A stretch of DNA of 64,000 nucleotides from Gammaproteobacteria bacterium (GTDB taxonomy: Bacteria > Pseudomonadota > Gammaproteobacteria > VBWC01). The stretch is taken from positions 17,715 to 81,714 of the forward strand of contig VBWC01000007.1 of the NCBI GenBank assembly GCA_006218035.1, given 5' to 3'. Of the stretch, positions 8,705-16,261 are shown piece by piece. Numbering within the stretch: position 1 is the first letter of the stretch; each line of letters opens with the position of its first letter. The notes under the pieces were generated by a model. It was not told the origin of the DNA. It searched no databases and saw only the letters and a program-made list of their open reading frames with translations. A program made the translations under genes and the position numbers.

Positions 8705-9217
8705 CTATTTTTCCGGCGCCGCGCTGATGCTGAGCGCGAGTCCGTCGGGACCGGCGAGCTTGATGTGCTGGTCCGGCCGGAGAGCGATGCGCGTACCGGT
8801 GATATCCGCCTGGATCGGCAGTTCACGCCCGCCGCGATCGACCAGTACGGCGAGCGTCACCGACGCCGGCCGGCCGTAATCGAAGATTTCATTCAGCGCC
8901 GCGCGTATCGTCCGGCCGGTATAGAGCACGTCATCGACCAGCACGATATGGCGGTCGTCCACAGTAACCGGCAGGTTGGACGGTTTTACCTGCGGGTTCA
9001 TGCCGATGCGGGTGAAGTCGTCGCGGTAAAACGAGATATCCAGCGTGCCCAGCGGTTCGTCCAGCGCGAGCAGGCGATGCAGTCGCTCTGCCACCCATAC
9101 GCCGCCGCTGTGTACGCCGATCATGATCGGCTTGTCGATGTGCTGCTCGCGAAGACGCGCGCCCAGCGCGTCCGCCATGCCGGAAATCAGCTGCTTGACA
9201 TCGTTCGGTATCGTCAT
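8705..9217 (-). CDS. pyrR: PyrR, uracil phosphoribosyltransferase / pyr regulator homologue
   Basis: The 170-residue phosphoribosyltransferase-fold protein carries the PRPP motif [13 protein letters not shown] (about 101-113) and the PyrR-type SFYRDD segment. In Bacillus it binds pyr mRNA and also has UPRTase activity; in proteobacteria the regulatory role is less clear. It sits 3 bases after ruvX and 88 bases before pyrB, in the conserved yqgE-ruvX-pyrR-pyrB order. I saw no clear attenuator hairpin in the 88-base gap. Confidence 0.93.
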   Translation of the reverse strand: MTIPNDVKQLISGMADALGARLREQHIDKPIMIGVHSGGVWVAERLHRLLALDEPLGTLDISFYRDDFTRIGMNPQVKPSNLPVTVDDRHIVLVDDVLYTGRTIRAALNEIFDYGRPASVTLAVLVDRGGRELPIQADITGTRIALRPDQHIKLAGPDGLALSISAAPEK

Positions 9218-9220
9218 CGG

Positions 9221-9715
9221 TCAATCCTGGTGCCGGTCGTCGGCGCTGTCATCGGTCGCGCGCAACGACGGCTCGTTGTGCGGGTCGGTCAGCCACGTTT
9301 GCAAAATCACCTGCGCGGCGACCATGTTAACCTGATCCCGGTAATCCGCGCGATTCTCCGCCGATCGGCCTTCGGCGGAGCGCAAGCGGTACTTCGCCTC
9401 CACCGACGACAAACGCTCATCGGCGGTGTGTACCGGCAGCCGACAACGCTCATGCAACTGGTTGGCGAAGCGTTGCGCGGCGCGGGACATGCCCTGGACG
9501 GTGCCGTCCATATTTAATGGAATACCCACGACCAGCGCATCCGGGCGCCAGGTCTGTACCAGTTTTTCGATCGCGCTCCAGTCCGGCTTGCCGTTCTGCA
9601 GCGTCGCGACCGTGGCCAAAGGGGAGGCGGTGCCGGTGAGTTCCTGGGCAACGGCCACCCCGATTCTGCGCCGGCCGTAATCGAACCCGAGCAGGGTTCG
9701 ATGGCCGCGCGTCAT
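9221..9715 (-). CDS. ruvX: RuvX/YqgF RNase H-fold protein
   Basis: The 164-residue protein begins LLGFDYGRRRIGVAV, the RNase H-like first strand with the metal-binding Asp. It continues with VVGIPLNMDGT and HTADERLSSVEA, both YqgF signatures. Family members process the 5' end of 16S rRNA and have been proposed as Holliday-junction resolvases. The ATG overlaps the yqgE stop by four bases (ATGA), so translation is coupled. The start at 9715 gives a normal family length. Confidence 0.93.
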   Translation of the reverse strand: MTRGHRTLLGFDYGRRRIGVAVAQELTGTASPLATVATLQNGKPDWSAIEKLVQTWRPDALVVGIPLNMDGTVQGMSRAAQRFANQLHERCRLPVHTADERLSSVEAKYRLRSAEGRSAENRADYRDQVNMVAAQVILQTWLTDPHNEPSLRATDDSADDRHQD

Positions 9716-10275
9716 GCGTGCCCGACCTCCCCGGAAAGCCGGGTCAGATCCACGCCGACCAGCGCCGCCGCCGCCGCCCAGCGTTTGTTGGTCGGCAGGT
9801 CGAACAGAATCTCGGCATTGGCCGGGCCGCTCAGCCACGCGTTCTCGGCGATCTCCTTTTCCAGCTGCCCCGGCCCCCAGCCGGCGTAGCCCAGCGCAAT
9901 CAGCGATCGCTTCGGGCCCTCGCCAACGGAGATCGCCGCGAGGATATCGCGTGAGGTCGTCAGGCCGACAGTCGCGCTGATCTCCATCATCGAATCCCAA
10001 TCCCCGGGCAGTTCATGGATGACAAAGCCCCGCTCCGGCTGGACCGGCCCGCCGAGGTAGACCGGGCGGCTGGCGATTTCCACGTCGCGGACCTTGATAT
10101 CCATCTGCTCCATCACGTCACCGAGCGCCAGCTCCATCGGATTGGTGATGACAATGCCCATCGCGCCTTCCTCATTGTGCTGACAGATATAGGTCACGCT
10201 GTGGAAGAAGTTGGGGTCCGGCAGCGCCGGCATCGCGATCAGAAAATGATTCGTCAGTGTGAGCGTTTCCTTCAT
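9712..10275 (-). CDS. yqgE: YqgE/AlgH family protein
   Basis: The 187-residue protein has the family start NHFLIAMPALPDPNFFHSVT, the GAMGIVITNP segment and the YLGGPVQPERGFVIH motif. The biochemical function of YqgE is not settled. It is nearly always coupled to ruvX, as here. It is the first gene of the pyr operon and the last core gene before the accessory island. In P. aeruginosa the next gene upstream would be tonB3. Confidence 0.93.
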   Translation of the reverse strand: MKETLTLTNHFLIAMPALPDPNFFHSVTYICQHNEEGAMGIVITNPMELALGDVMEQMDIKVRDVEIASRPVYLGGPVQPERGFVIHELPGDWDSMMEISATVGLTTSRDILAAISVGEGPKRSLIALGYAGWGPGQLEKEIAENAWLSGPANAEILFDLPTNKRWAAAAALVGVDLTRLSGEVGHA

Positions 10276-10295
10276 GTCGAATAGTATGTTGGGTT

Positions 10296-10652
10296 ATCCC
10301 GCCAGCCGCAACCGGGTGTGGATACAAGGCGCAGCGAAACAACCGTGTTGTGCGCGCTGCCGTCCGGCAAATCTCTTTTCCCATCAATGGGCATGGCGGC
10401 GCCCCCCAAAACCGGACCGACCGAGCAGGATGATCGGTCGATGGAGGTCGCGCGTTGAACGGCAAACGAATCAGCTCGGAGAACATCATCGGCATGCCGA
10501 AAGCGCATGGAGCGGGGTGACGGAAACCGGGTACGGCGGCGTGGTGAAAATGGTGCCACCCACCGCAACACTGCAATAATAGTGTCTTGCATGACGACAT
10601 CCTGTCGACAACGAATGAGCCGGCGATTGCGAGGCCTGACCCGCGGATTACG
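10296..10652. repeat. Long direct repeat, copy A
   Basis: It starts ATCCCGCCAGCCGCAACCGG and shares many long identical words with 12009-12362 in the same orientation, for example GAGAACATC, CGGCATGCCGAA, GTGTCTTGCATG, CGACATCCTGTCGAC and CGATTGCGAGGCCTG. The copies have diverged by substitutions and small indels. I see no intact gene in it. The two copies bracket the hsdM remnant and the fic gene, which suggests that segment came or moved as a unit. Confidence 0.75.
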
Positions 10653-10774
10653 AGGGCCTCGTCGGGTGCGCTCCGTGTATCCTTCTCTCTCTGGGAGTGC
10701 CGCTTGGTTCCCGCGCCGTTAGCCCGCACGAGACCACCAGAAAACGACCATGATTGCGTAGAGGACAGGTGCCC

Positions 10775-10845
10775 ATGTTCGAACAAGCCTTCAAAAATAT
10801 CGACGACGTCCTGTGGGAAGAGGCGGCTGCACCAGCGAACTCGAT
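10775..10845 (+). pseudogene. Broken 5' end of a type I restriction hsdM gene
   Basis: The sequence reads MFEQAFKNIDDVLWEEA. After a one-base shift it continues GCTSELD, the usual beginning of HsdM DNA methyltransferase subunits. After ELD the expected YTEQ continuation is lost and the sequence runs into the fragment CGCGGGAATGACGGG, which resembles the local palindromic repeats. A GAGGA ribosome site remains upstream. Only about 24 codons survive, so it is non-functional. Fic genes are often found inside type I restriction loci, which fits the neighbour 80 bases away. Confidence 0.65.
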
Positions 10846-10876
10846 GCCTGCGCGGGAATGACGGGCTTTGAGGCGG

Positions 10877-10905
10877 CTTGACACAAAACTTGACTTATAC
10901 TTGAC
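10877..10905 (+). promoter_or_regulatory. Triple CTTGAC repeat upstream of fic
   Basis: CTTGAC occurs at 10877, 10889 and 10900, spaced 12 and 11 bases, about one helix turn apart, ending 19 bases before the fic ATG. Such helically phased repeats could be an operator for the winged-helix C-terminal domain of the Fic protein itself. The TTGACA words could also act as -35 boxes. Confidence 0.45.
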
Positions 10906-10924
10906 ACTTAATTAGCCTTTTCCC

Positions 10925-11932
10925 ATGGCTTATGTTCCGCAATTCACCATCACCCCAGCCCTGCTTGCTGAGGTAGAGCAGGTGGCGGCGTTGCGCGAGC
11001 GGATACAAAGCGCCGTGGTGGATCTTGCCTGGATACCTGCGCTCCAGAAAGACACACGCACGCGCAACGTTCACGCGTCGACGGCTATCGAAGGAAACCC
11101 GCTGACCCTCGAACAGGTGCGCGCACTTGAGGAAGGGCGCGAGCTTTCTGCTTCCGGTGCGCGGCCCAGGCGGGAAGTCCTCAATTATTTTGCCGGGCTG
11201 CGCTACGTGGAAAAAAACGCAGCCAAGAAAAACATCCGTCATGCGGACATTCTGGAGTTGCACCGGATTTTGGCCGGGGAGGTGATGGATCAGGGCGAGG
11301 CCGGGAAATACCGGATGATAAACGTCCGGGTCGGGCAGTATCGTCCGCCCCCGCCTGATGCTGTTTCCGGGCTGATGTTTGAGTTGCTGGAGTGGTGGAA
11401 CACGGCTGCAAAAAAACTTTCGCCGGTTCTCAGTTCAGCCATTCTGCATTACCGTTTCGAGGCTATCCATCCGTTTGCCGATGGCAATGGGCGCACAGGC
11501 CGGGCACTCGCCTTGTGGGAACTCTACCGGCGCGGCTTCGACACGCATCACATTTTTTCGGTGGATGAGTATTACTGGGAAGACCGGCCAAAATATTACG
11601 CCGCGCTGCAAGGTGTGCGCGAGGCCGGGGAAGACGTGAGCGCATGGCTGGAATATTGCGCGGCGGGATTGCGGCAAACACTGGAGCGGGCATGGCTGCG
11701 GATACAAACCTTGCAGGTAAAGTCTGCGGACAAGCTGGTTTTGCGCCCAAGGCAGGAGCAGCTTCTTCATCTGCTTCGCGATCACGGTGGTATGGCTCCC
11801 GCTGAAATATGGGAGGCGCTGGGGGTGTCCAGACAGGGGGCGATGGATTTATTGCGCCCGCTGCTGGATGCGGGAGTGGTCGAGAAGGTCGGTGGAAATA
11901 AGACCGGGCGTTACGTTTTGCGAAAACCATGA
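10925..11932 (+). CDS. Fic domain protein with C-terminal winged helix
   Basis: The 335-residue protein has the complete Fic core HPFADGNGRTGR (about 181-192), whose His transfers AMP or another phosphate-containing group to a target hydroxyl. An N-terminal inhibitory motif STAIEGN (52-58) makes it a self-inhibited, class II-like Fic protein. The last 70 residues (PRQEQLLHLLRDHGGMAPAE and on) form a winged-helix DNA-binding domain, so it may regulate its own gene through the CTTGAC repeats just upstream. It stands alone, next to an hsdM remnant and between long direct repeats. The target is unknown. Confidence 0.92.
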   Translation: MAYVPQFTITPALLAEVEQVAALRERIQSAVVDLAWIPALQKDTRTRNVHASTAIEGNPLTLEQVRALEEGRELSASGARPRREVLNYFAGLRYVEKNAAKKNIRHADILELHRILAGEVMDQGEAGKYRMINVRVGQYRPPPPDAVSGLMFELLEWWNTAAKKLSPVLSSAILHYRFEAIHPFADGNGRTGRALALWELYRRGFDTHHIFSVDEYYWEDRPKYYAALQGVREAGEDVSAWLEYCAAGLRQTLERAWLRIQTLQVKSADKLVLRPRQEQLLHLLRDHGGMAPAEIWEALGVSRQGAMDLLRPLLDAGVVEKVGGNKTGRYVLRKP

Positions 11933-12008
11933 ACAAAGCCGAAACTCGCGCTGAGGGCAGCGGGCCGGGGTGTGGTCTAAGGCAGTCGCATCCGGCGCGA
12001 GTATCCGA

Positions 12009-12362
12009 ATCCCGCCAGCCGCAACCGGCTGTGGATAAAAGGCGTAGCGAAACAGCAGTGTTGCGTATGTGCTCCCGCGCATCCGTGTTACGCGTCAATG
12101 CGTCTGACGGCGCCCCCGAAACCCGGACTGACCGAGCGGGGCTCCCCCCCTCGTTCCGGCCGGGAGGTCGTGCATCGAACGGTGCGCGGATCAGCGCAGA
12201 GAACATCGTCGGCATGCCGAACGCGCTTCAAGCGGGGGTGACGGCAACCGGGCGCGGCGGCATGGTGCCCACTGCAATAATCAATAATAAAGTGTCTTGC
12301 ATGGCGACATCCTGTCGACGCCGGATGAGTGGGCGATTGCGAGGCCTGCCCGGCGGACTACG
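12009..12362. repeat. Long direct repeat, copy B
   Basis: This is the second copy of the sequence at 10296-10652, in the same orientation, diverged but alignable from ATCCCGCCAGCCGCAACCGG to GCGAGGCCTG. It begins about 75 bases after the fic stop. No intact open frame in it looks like a real gene. Confidence 0.75.
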
Positions 12363-12417
12363 CACAAACGCTAGTGCATGCCGCGGACTGACCTCTCGGC
12401 TGATCCATCACCGCGTT

Positions 12418-12576
12418 GTCATTCCCGCGAAAGCGGGAATCCATGGACGGGCGAGGCAGAGCGACGTCGGGAACAGCGGCCGGGGAATCCAGTAACGCAC
12501 TGCTTCGAAAGCGCTGGATTCCGGGTCTTCGCTACGCGCAGCCTGCCCCTGCGAAAGCAGGGGCCCGGAATGACGA
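12418..12576. repeat. Composite palindromic repeat (GTCATTCCCGCGAAAGCGGG type)
   Basis: The left end GTCATTCCCGCGAAAGCGGG and the right end, which finishes CCCGGAATGACGA, are inverted relatives. The right half includes CTGGATTCCGGGTCTTCGCTACGCGCAGCCTGCCCC, also found almost unchanged at 16087-16130. This belongs to a widespread class of proteobacterial intergenic palindromes. From its end to 12908 (about 330 bp) I see no convincing gene. Confidence 0.7.
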
Positions 12577-12908
12577 CATATCAGAGTTGCCTTAGGGCGT
12601 AATTACCGGAGGAACAATCCGCAAGTGATTGCTTTGGTTTTGACGACCCGGATGCTACGTACCATACTCGCGCAAAACAACGCACGAGCTAGGGTGTCGA
12701 ACACATGTTGAGCCACCGCTCTACGCTTCGCAGTCGATATTTTTTCAAGAAATTTTGCCGGTATTGCACAAAGGGTGCGAGATTCCAGAGTGTGGCCCAA
12801 CCCTGAGTTAGAGTCTACACGCGGCTCAAGTACAGTGACACTCTCGTAGCGTCTTAACCACGTGGCGATCAACTACGTTCGTTATGTGTTTGGTGGAGTT
12901 ATTTATTT

Positions 12909-13379
12909 GTGGCAATAAATGACGATGACCTGGAAATTTCGATATTAAAGGAATATATCGAACAATATGAACTTATCGGCGATAAGAATAGCAACAAGTG
13001 CGCACGTGAATTGGATATGAGGGAAGTTCTAAAAAAGATAACGGGTGATGCCGATCAAAATTTAGAGTCGAAAGCTTTACTTTGGCATATTCGTTTAGCG
13101 CCTCGAAATCCTGGCAAATCTTTAGGCGTCTTAAGGCCATGTAGCGATAGTACAATAATGAATACGTCTCATAAATATCGCGCGCGTGCTTTTACAGATC
13201 CAATAAATAGCCAACCAGCCCCTGCGTGGGATCGAATTCGTGAGCTTCAGGGGACGTCGCAGGTAGGACGGGACAAACCAGAGGAATTGCTCCAACTTAA
13301 TCCAAATCTCTATGGTATTGGGTTAAATTTGAAAGAAGCATGGAGACGAATTGTCAAATTTTTTAAAAGAAATACATAA
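12909..13379 (+). CDS. Hypothetical protein, integron cassette-type gene
   Basis: The 156-residue product matches no family I recognise. It is hydrophilic with an acidic start (AINDDDLEISILKEYIEQYE) and a basic end (RRIVKFFKRNT). The GTG start has GGTGGAG about 10 bases upstream. The gene is clearly more AT-rich than its surroundings, with codons such as AAA, ATA and TTA. The stop codon falls inside the left end of an attC site, exactly as in integron gene cassettes. It was therefore probably acquired as a cassette; function unknown. Confidence 0.7.
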   Translation: MAINDDDLEISILKEYIEQYELIGDKNSNKCARELDMREVLKKITGDADQNLESKALLWHIRLAPRNPGKSLGVLRPCSDSTIMNTSHKYRARAFTDPINSQPAPAWDRIRELQGTSQVGRDKPEELLQLNPNLYGIGLNLKEAWRRIVKFFKRNT

Positions 13380-13436
13380 CCAACGGCTCAAGCACAACGC
13401 GCAAAAAGCGCGCGCGTCTTAGCCGAGCCGTTAGGC
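13378..13436 (+). other. attC recombination site (59-base element)
   Basis: The 59-bp imperfect palindrome starts AACCAAC (RYYYAAC-like, one deviation) and ends GTTAGGC (exact GTTRRRY). Between them are CGGCTCAAGC and CTTAGCCGAGCCG arms and a central hairpin ACGCGC-AAAAA-GCGCGC. The arms pair with the extra unpaired bases that give attC sites their strand polarity. The next gene starts 18 bases after the crossover site. No integrase gene or attI site is in the window. Confidence 0.82.
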
Positions 13437-13453
13437 GACAAGATACGACGCAT

Positions 13454-14260
13454 ATGAAGCGCGCATACCTAGAAACAAATGCAATCTCCCGCGCCGCTGA
13501 TGAATTCATATCAGGACAACAACTGCGTAACATATTACGGTCGCGTGGGTTCACGCCGGTAATTGGGTTTCACACTATTTACGAGCTCGCCAAGACATTT
13601 CTTAACGAAAGCAAAGGTGAAGTCGCTAAAGAGCTTTTTCAAATTGTGGTGGCTCTTGAAGCCGAGTATTGCGAGGAATCACGCGAGATACTCAATCAAG
13701 AATTCAATCATTGCTTTGAAAGGAACCCCATTAACCCGTTTCTTGATGGTTGCAAAAAAACGGATACACTGAGTGAAGTGCGAAAACTCGCTGACGGAGT
13801 CTTTGATGATTGCGCCAGAAACTTTATTGAGGCGCGTGAGAAAAATTTTCGCATAGACCATCCACAGATATCTCAGAACAATATTCAAGATTTTGCTAAA
13901 AATCCACCTACAAATCGGTTGCGCACGTTCGAAGAAGTCTTGGCCTACTACGCCAACGACATTCCTTCCATGGTCATACAAATTTTCGGGGGCAAGCCGT
14001 CACACGAACAAGCGCAGGGAGTTTTTAAATTGCTAGAGCACTACCCGGCAATAAGAGCAGCCGTCAGAGCAAACATGTTTCTCATTTACGTGCAGGTAGT
14101 ACAGAAAGTTGTACCTGCCACGGACAAAGTCGACGACCATCGCCACGTAATTGAGGCATCGTATTGTGACGCGTTTATCACGAGTGATACTCAATTGTTG
14201 AGAAACTTGAAGAAGATAAATCCGTGTCTCGAACCCGTATCATGGCAAACTCTTAGGTAG
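13454..14260 (+). CDS. PIN-like domain protein, cassette-associated
   Basis: The 268-residue AT-rich gene begins 18 bases after the attC core. The start YLETNAISRAAD, an internal TIYELAKT and the ending DDHRHVIEASYCDAFITSDTQLL resemble the acidic corners of PIN-fold nucleases, although the first canonical Asp is Glu here. The middle (about 70-200) is an insertion without recognisable motifs. No antitoxin-like partner is seen beside it, unless it is the 156-residue protein of the preceding cassette. No second attC follows. PIN-like RNase activity is inference. Confidence 0.65.
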   Translation: MKRAYLETNAISRAADEFISGQQLRNILRSRGFTPVIGFHTIYELAKTFLNESKGEVAKELFQIVVALEAEYCEESREILNQEFNHCFERNPINPFLDGCKKTDTLSEVRKLADGVFDDCARNFIEAREKNFRIDHPQISQNNIQDFAKNPPTNRLRTFEEVLAYYANDIPSMVIQIFGGKPSHEQAQGVFKLLEHYPAIRAAVRANMFLIYVQVVQKVVPATDKVDDHRHVIEASYCDAFITSDTQLLRNLKKINPCLEPVSWQTLR

Positions 14261-14534
14261 CGGGTTCAAGCTATGAGCGGCCGGAGACATCGGTTATTCC
14301 TGCGCGTCAGTCGGACACGCGCAAGCGCGCCGCCGTGCCAGGGCGCTGGGTATCCTGAAACAGTAAATCAAAGCGTCTCCACAAAAGAGCACGTGTCGTT
14401 CGGGAGAATCGCAGCGCACGCTGCTGATCGAGTCCTTCATGTTCACGGTAGGCGGGATTCTTCCGCCCGCGAGCTTGGACAACCGCGTGAGCAACCGCTA
14501 CGCTTGCGTTCAACCAGGAACGGAGGGCTGAACT

Positions 14535-15461
14535 GTGGAATACGATAATTTTGTGGATGGTATTACCCCAAAGGCGATGGACTCGCTGAGGCTTCCGTTG
14601 GCGTTCGATGAGGCCGCCCATGCGACGGCGCTGGACATCGACGCCTTTCTCAAGCAGGACGAGCGACCCGCTGCCGCGCTGGATGCCAAGGTGGCAGCCT
14701 ATCGAGACGTCACGCTGACACACCTCCTGTCGCACCACGGGAAGCAGTCATTCGACACCAACCTGTTTCGTTGGCCGCCCTCTCTCTACATTCCCAAAAG
14801 CGCCAAGGCCAGTGACTACTGGATCAGCCCCGCGCCTGACGATCACCGCTATGGCCTCGACTGGACGTCACCGGCAAGTGCCACGGCCAACCGGGCGTCG
14901 CGTAACGACGGAACGCTGTTCAGCTTCAGTCAGCTGGATAACCAAAACGCGCGTAGCGCCCAGTCTTCCGAGTCGGGCCTCGGGATTTTCTATCAACCGC
15001 CAATGACGTTGGGCGTCATCGATTTCCAGCCCCATGTGGACTGCTCGGGGACGCTGCGCACCTTGCTGGAGTTTTTTCCGGAGCTGGCCGCCGGCTACGT
15101 CGAGGTTAAAGCCCAGCTGCTGCTGGCCGCATGGCAGCAGATTCCCGGCGGCTTTGATCTGCTGGGGTTCAGGCAATTCGACGTGGCGAGTTCCGGCCGA
15201 CGCGACCAGACCTTCGGACCCGAGTTGCGTCCGTTCATGACCTCATTCAGCGGCCCAAGCCTGTCGGCCCCCTTTGTCGTGCAGCGTGGCCGTACCTATT
15301 TGCTTGGCGTGGTGAACCGCGTCAGTGTCATATCGACGCTGACATCCAACACCGGTAAACCGCTGCCGGCGATCAGCAACACGCTGCTGCGCGTCTGGGG
15401 TTCGATGAACTGCGTGGTACCGCAGATCGACGTCGTAACAAAGCGGATCGACATCCCCTAG
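14535..15461 (+). CDS. Hypothetical protein, 308 residues
   Basis: I do not recognise the family. The GTG start is 8 bases after a strong GGAGG, and codon use is GC-rich like the core genome, unlike the two cassette genes before it. There is no signal peptide or membrane segment. Segments such as DYWISPAPDDHRYGLDW, LGVIDFQPHVDCSG and LLGVVNRVSVIS suggest a beta-rich protein. The 274 bases before it (14261-14534) hold no clear gene, although an open stretch ending just upstream of the start could be a decayed coding fragment. Confidence 0.6.
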   Translation: MEYDNFVDGITPKAMDSLRLPLAFDEAAHATALDIDAFLKQDERPAAALDAKVAAYRDVTLTHLLSHHGKQSFDTNLFRWPPSLYIPKSAKASDYWISPAPDDHRYGLDWTSPASATANRASRNDGTLFSFSQLDNQNARSAQSSESGLGIFYQPPMTLGVIDFQPHVDCSGTLRTLLEFFPELAAGYVEVKAQLLLAAWQQIPGGFDLLGFRQFDVASSGRRDQTFGPELRPFMTSFSGPSLSAPFVVQRGRTYLLGVVNRVSVISTLTSNTGKPLPAISNTLLRVWGSMNCVVPQIDVVTKRIDIP

Positions 15462-15511
15462 GCCGCGCGGGGCGTGTGGCGACCGGCGGCACCACGACAG
15501 AAAAACTTGCA

Positions 15512-15718
15512 ATGGAAGGTACGTCGCTGCTGGTTTGGGGAATGATCTTCGGCTCTATCGGCGTCGGATTTTTTATCTATGGAAAAAAGCAACGGGCAGT
15601 AGTGCCATTCGTGACGGGCATCGCGCTGTTTACCTTTCCTTATTTTATCTCGAATGTATACGTGCTGGTGATGGTCGGCTGTGCCTGGGTGGCGCTGCCG
15701 TATTTCGTGAGGATATGA
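15512..15718 (+). CDS. Small two-helix membrane protein
   Basis: The 68-residue product consists of two or three hydrophobic segments (LLVWGMIFGSIGVGFFIYG, VVPFVTGIALFTFPYFIS, VYVLVMVGCAWVALPYF) separated by a short basic loop GKKQR. It resembles a conserved small inner-membrane family sometimes labelled amino acid transport protein without experimental support. The ATG at 15512 is preferred to the in-frame GTG at 15476 because homologues start at MEGTS-like residues. Confidence 0.7.
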   Translation: MEGTSLLVWGMIFGSIGVGFFIYGKKQRAVVPFVTGIALFTFPYFISNVYVLVMVGCAWVALPYFVRI

Positions 15719-15744
15719 CGCTGGCTGAGGCGCGGGAAAAAATT

Positions 15745-15949
15745 GGGTCAGTGTCGAATGGCACTTACTTCAGTGGTTTCACAATCGATGCAGGGCGGGT
15801 TAGGCGCGTTGCGCGCCGTAACCCACCAACCGTGCCGTTAGGCGCTCGTTAAAAAACAGTTTGTGTGCTTCGCACGCCAGGTGGGTTACGCAAAAAACGC
15901 TCACCCACCCACATTTGGCTTGAGTAAGTGCCATTCGGGTCAGTGTCGA
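15745..15949. mobile_element. MITE-like element with inverted ends and flanking direct repeats
   Basis: CGAATGGCACTTACT (15755-15769) and AGTAAGTGCCATTCG (15923-15937) are perfect 15-bp inverted repeats. GGGTCAGTGTCGA occurs as a 13-bp direct repeat at 15745-15757 and 15937-15949. Inside is a REP-like palindrome GGGTTAGGCGCG/CGCGCCGTAACCC (15797-15823). The element is about 200 bp and non-coding, as expected for a non-autonomous element mobilised in trans. Confidence 0.6.
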
Positions 15950-16033
15950 TTTTCTTTTGGCGATCATGGCAAGTAGTCTTGATAAAAGTAACATGCAACT
16001 CTCACGCGATTTATTCCTATCAAGCAAGACTGC

Positions 16034-16146
16034 GTCATGCCGGAAACGGCGTAGCTGTTATCCGGCATCCAGTAGTTGAAAAATCCTGGATTCCGGCTCT
16101 TCGCTACGCGCAGCCTGCCCCCGCTCAGGCGGGGGCAGGAATGACG
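16034..16146. repeat. Composite palindromic repeat, second copy
   Basis: It runs from GTCATGCCGGAAACGGCG to GGAATGACG. Its right half CTGGATTCCGGCTCTTCGCT with CGCAGCCTGCCCCCGC matches the element at 12418-12576. With the MITE-like element it fills the gene-free stretch 15719-16261. Confidence 0.65.
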
Positions 16147-16261
16147 TTGTGATTTTGTTAAGTCTCATGTCACGTTTCTAAAAAAATCCGGGATACTCGT
16201 GAGGCCGCTTTTTTACCATGAACAATCCTGCGTTTACGGACCGTAGCCGGTAAGAATAAAC

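Noticed and set aside
12603..12872. Minus-strand open frame before the first cassette gene
   Set aside because: No convincing start signal or motifs and mixed composition.
12805..12886. Possible second attC: GCCCAAC and GTTATGT upstream of the first cassette gene
   Set aside because: The two ends fit the core consensus loosely, but the arms between them do not pair.
15837..15843. GTTAGGC as another attC core
   Set aside because: No matching left end; it lies in a REP-like palindrome within the MITE-like element.
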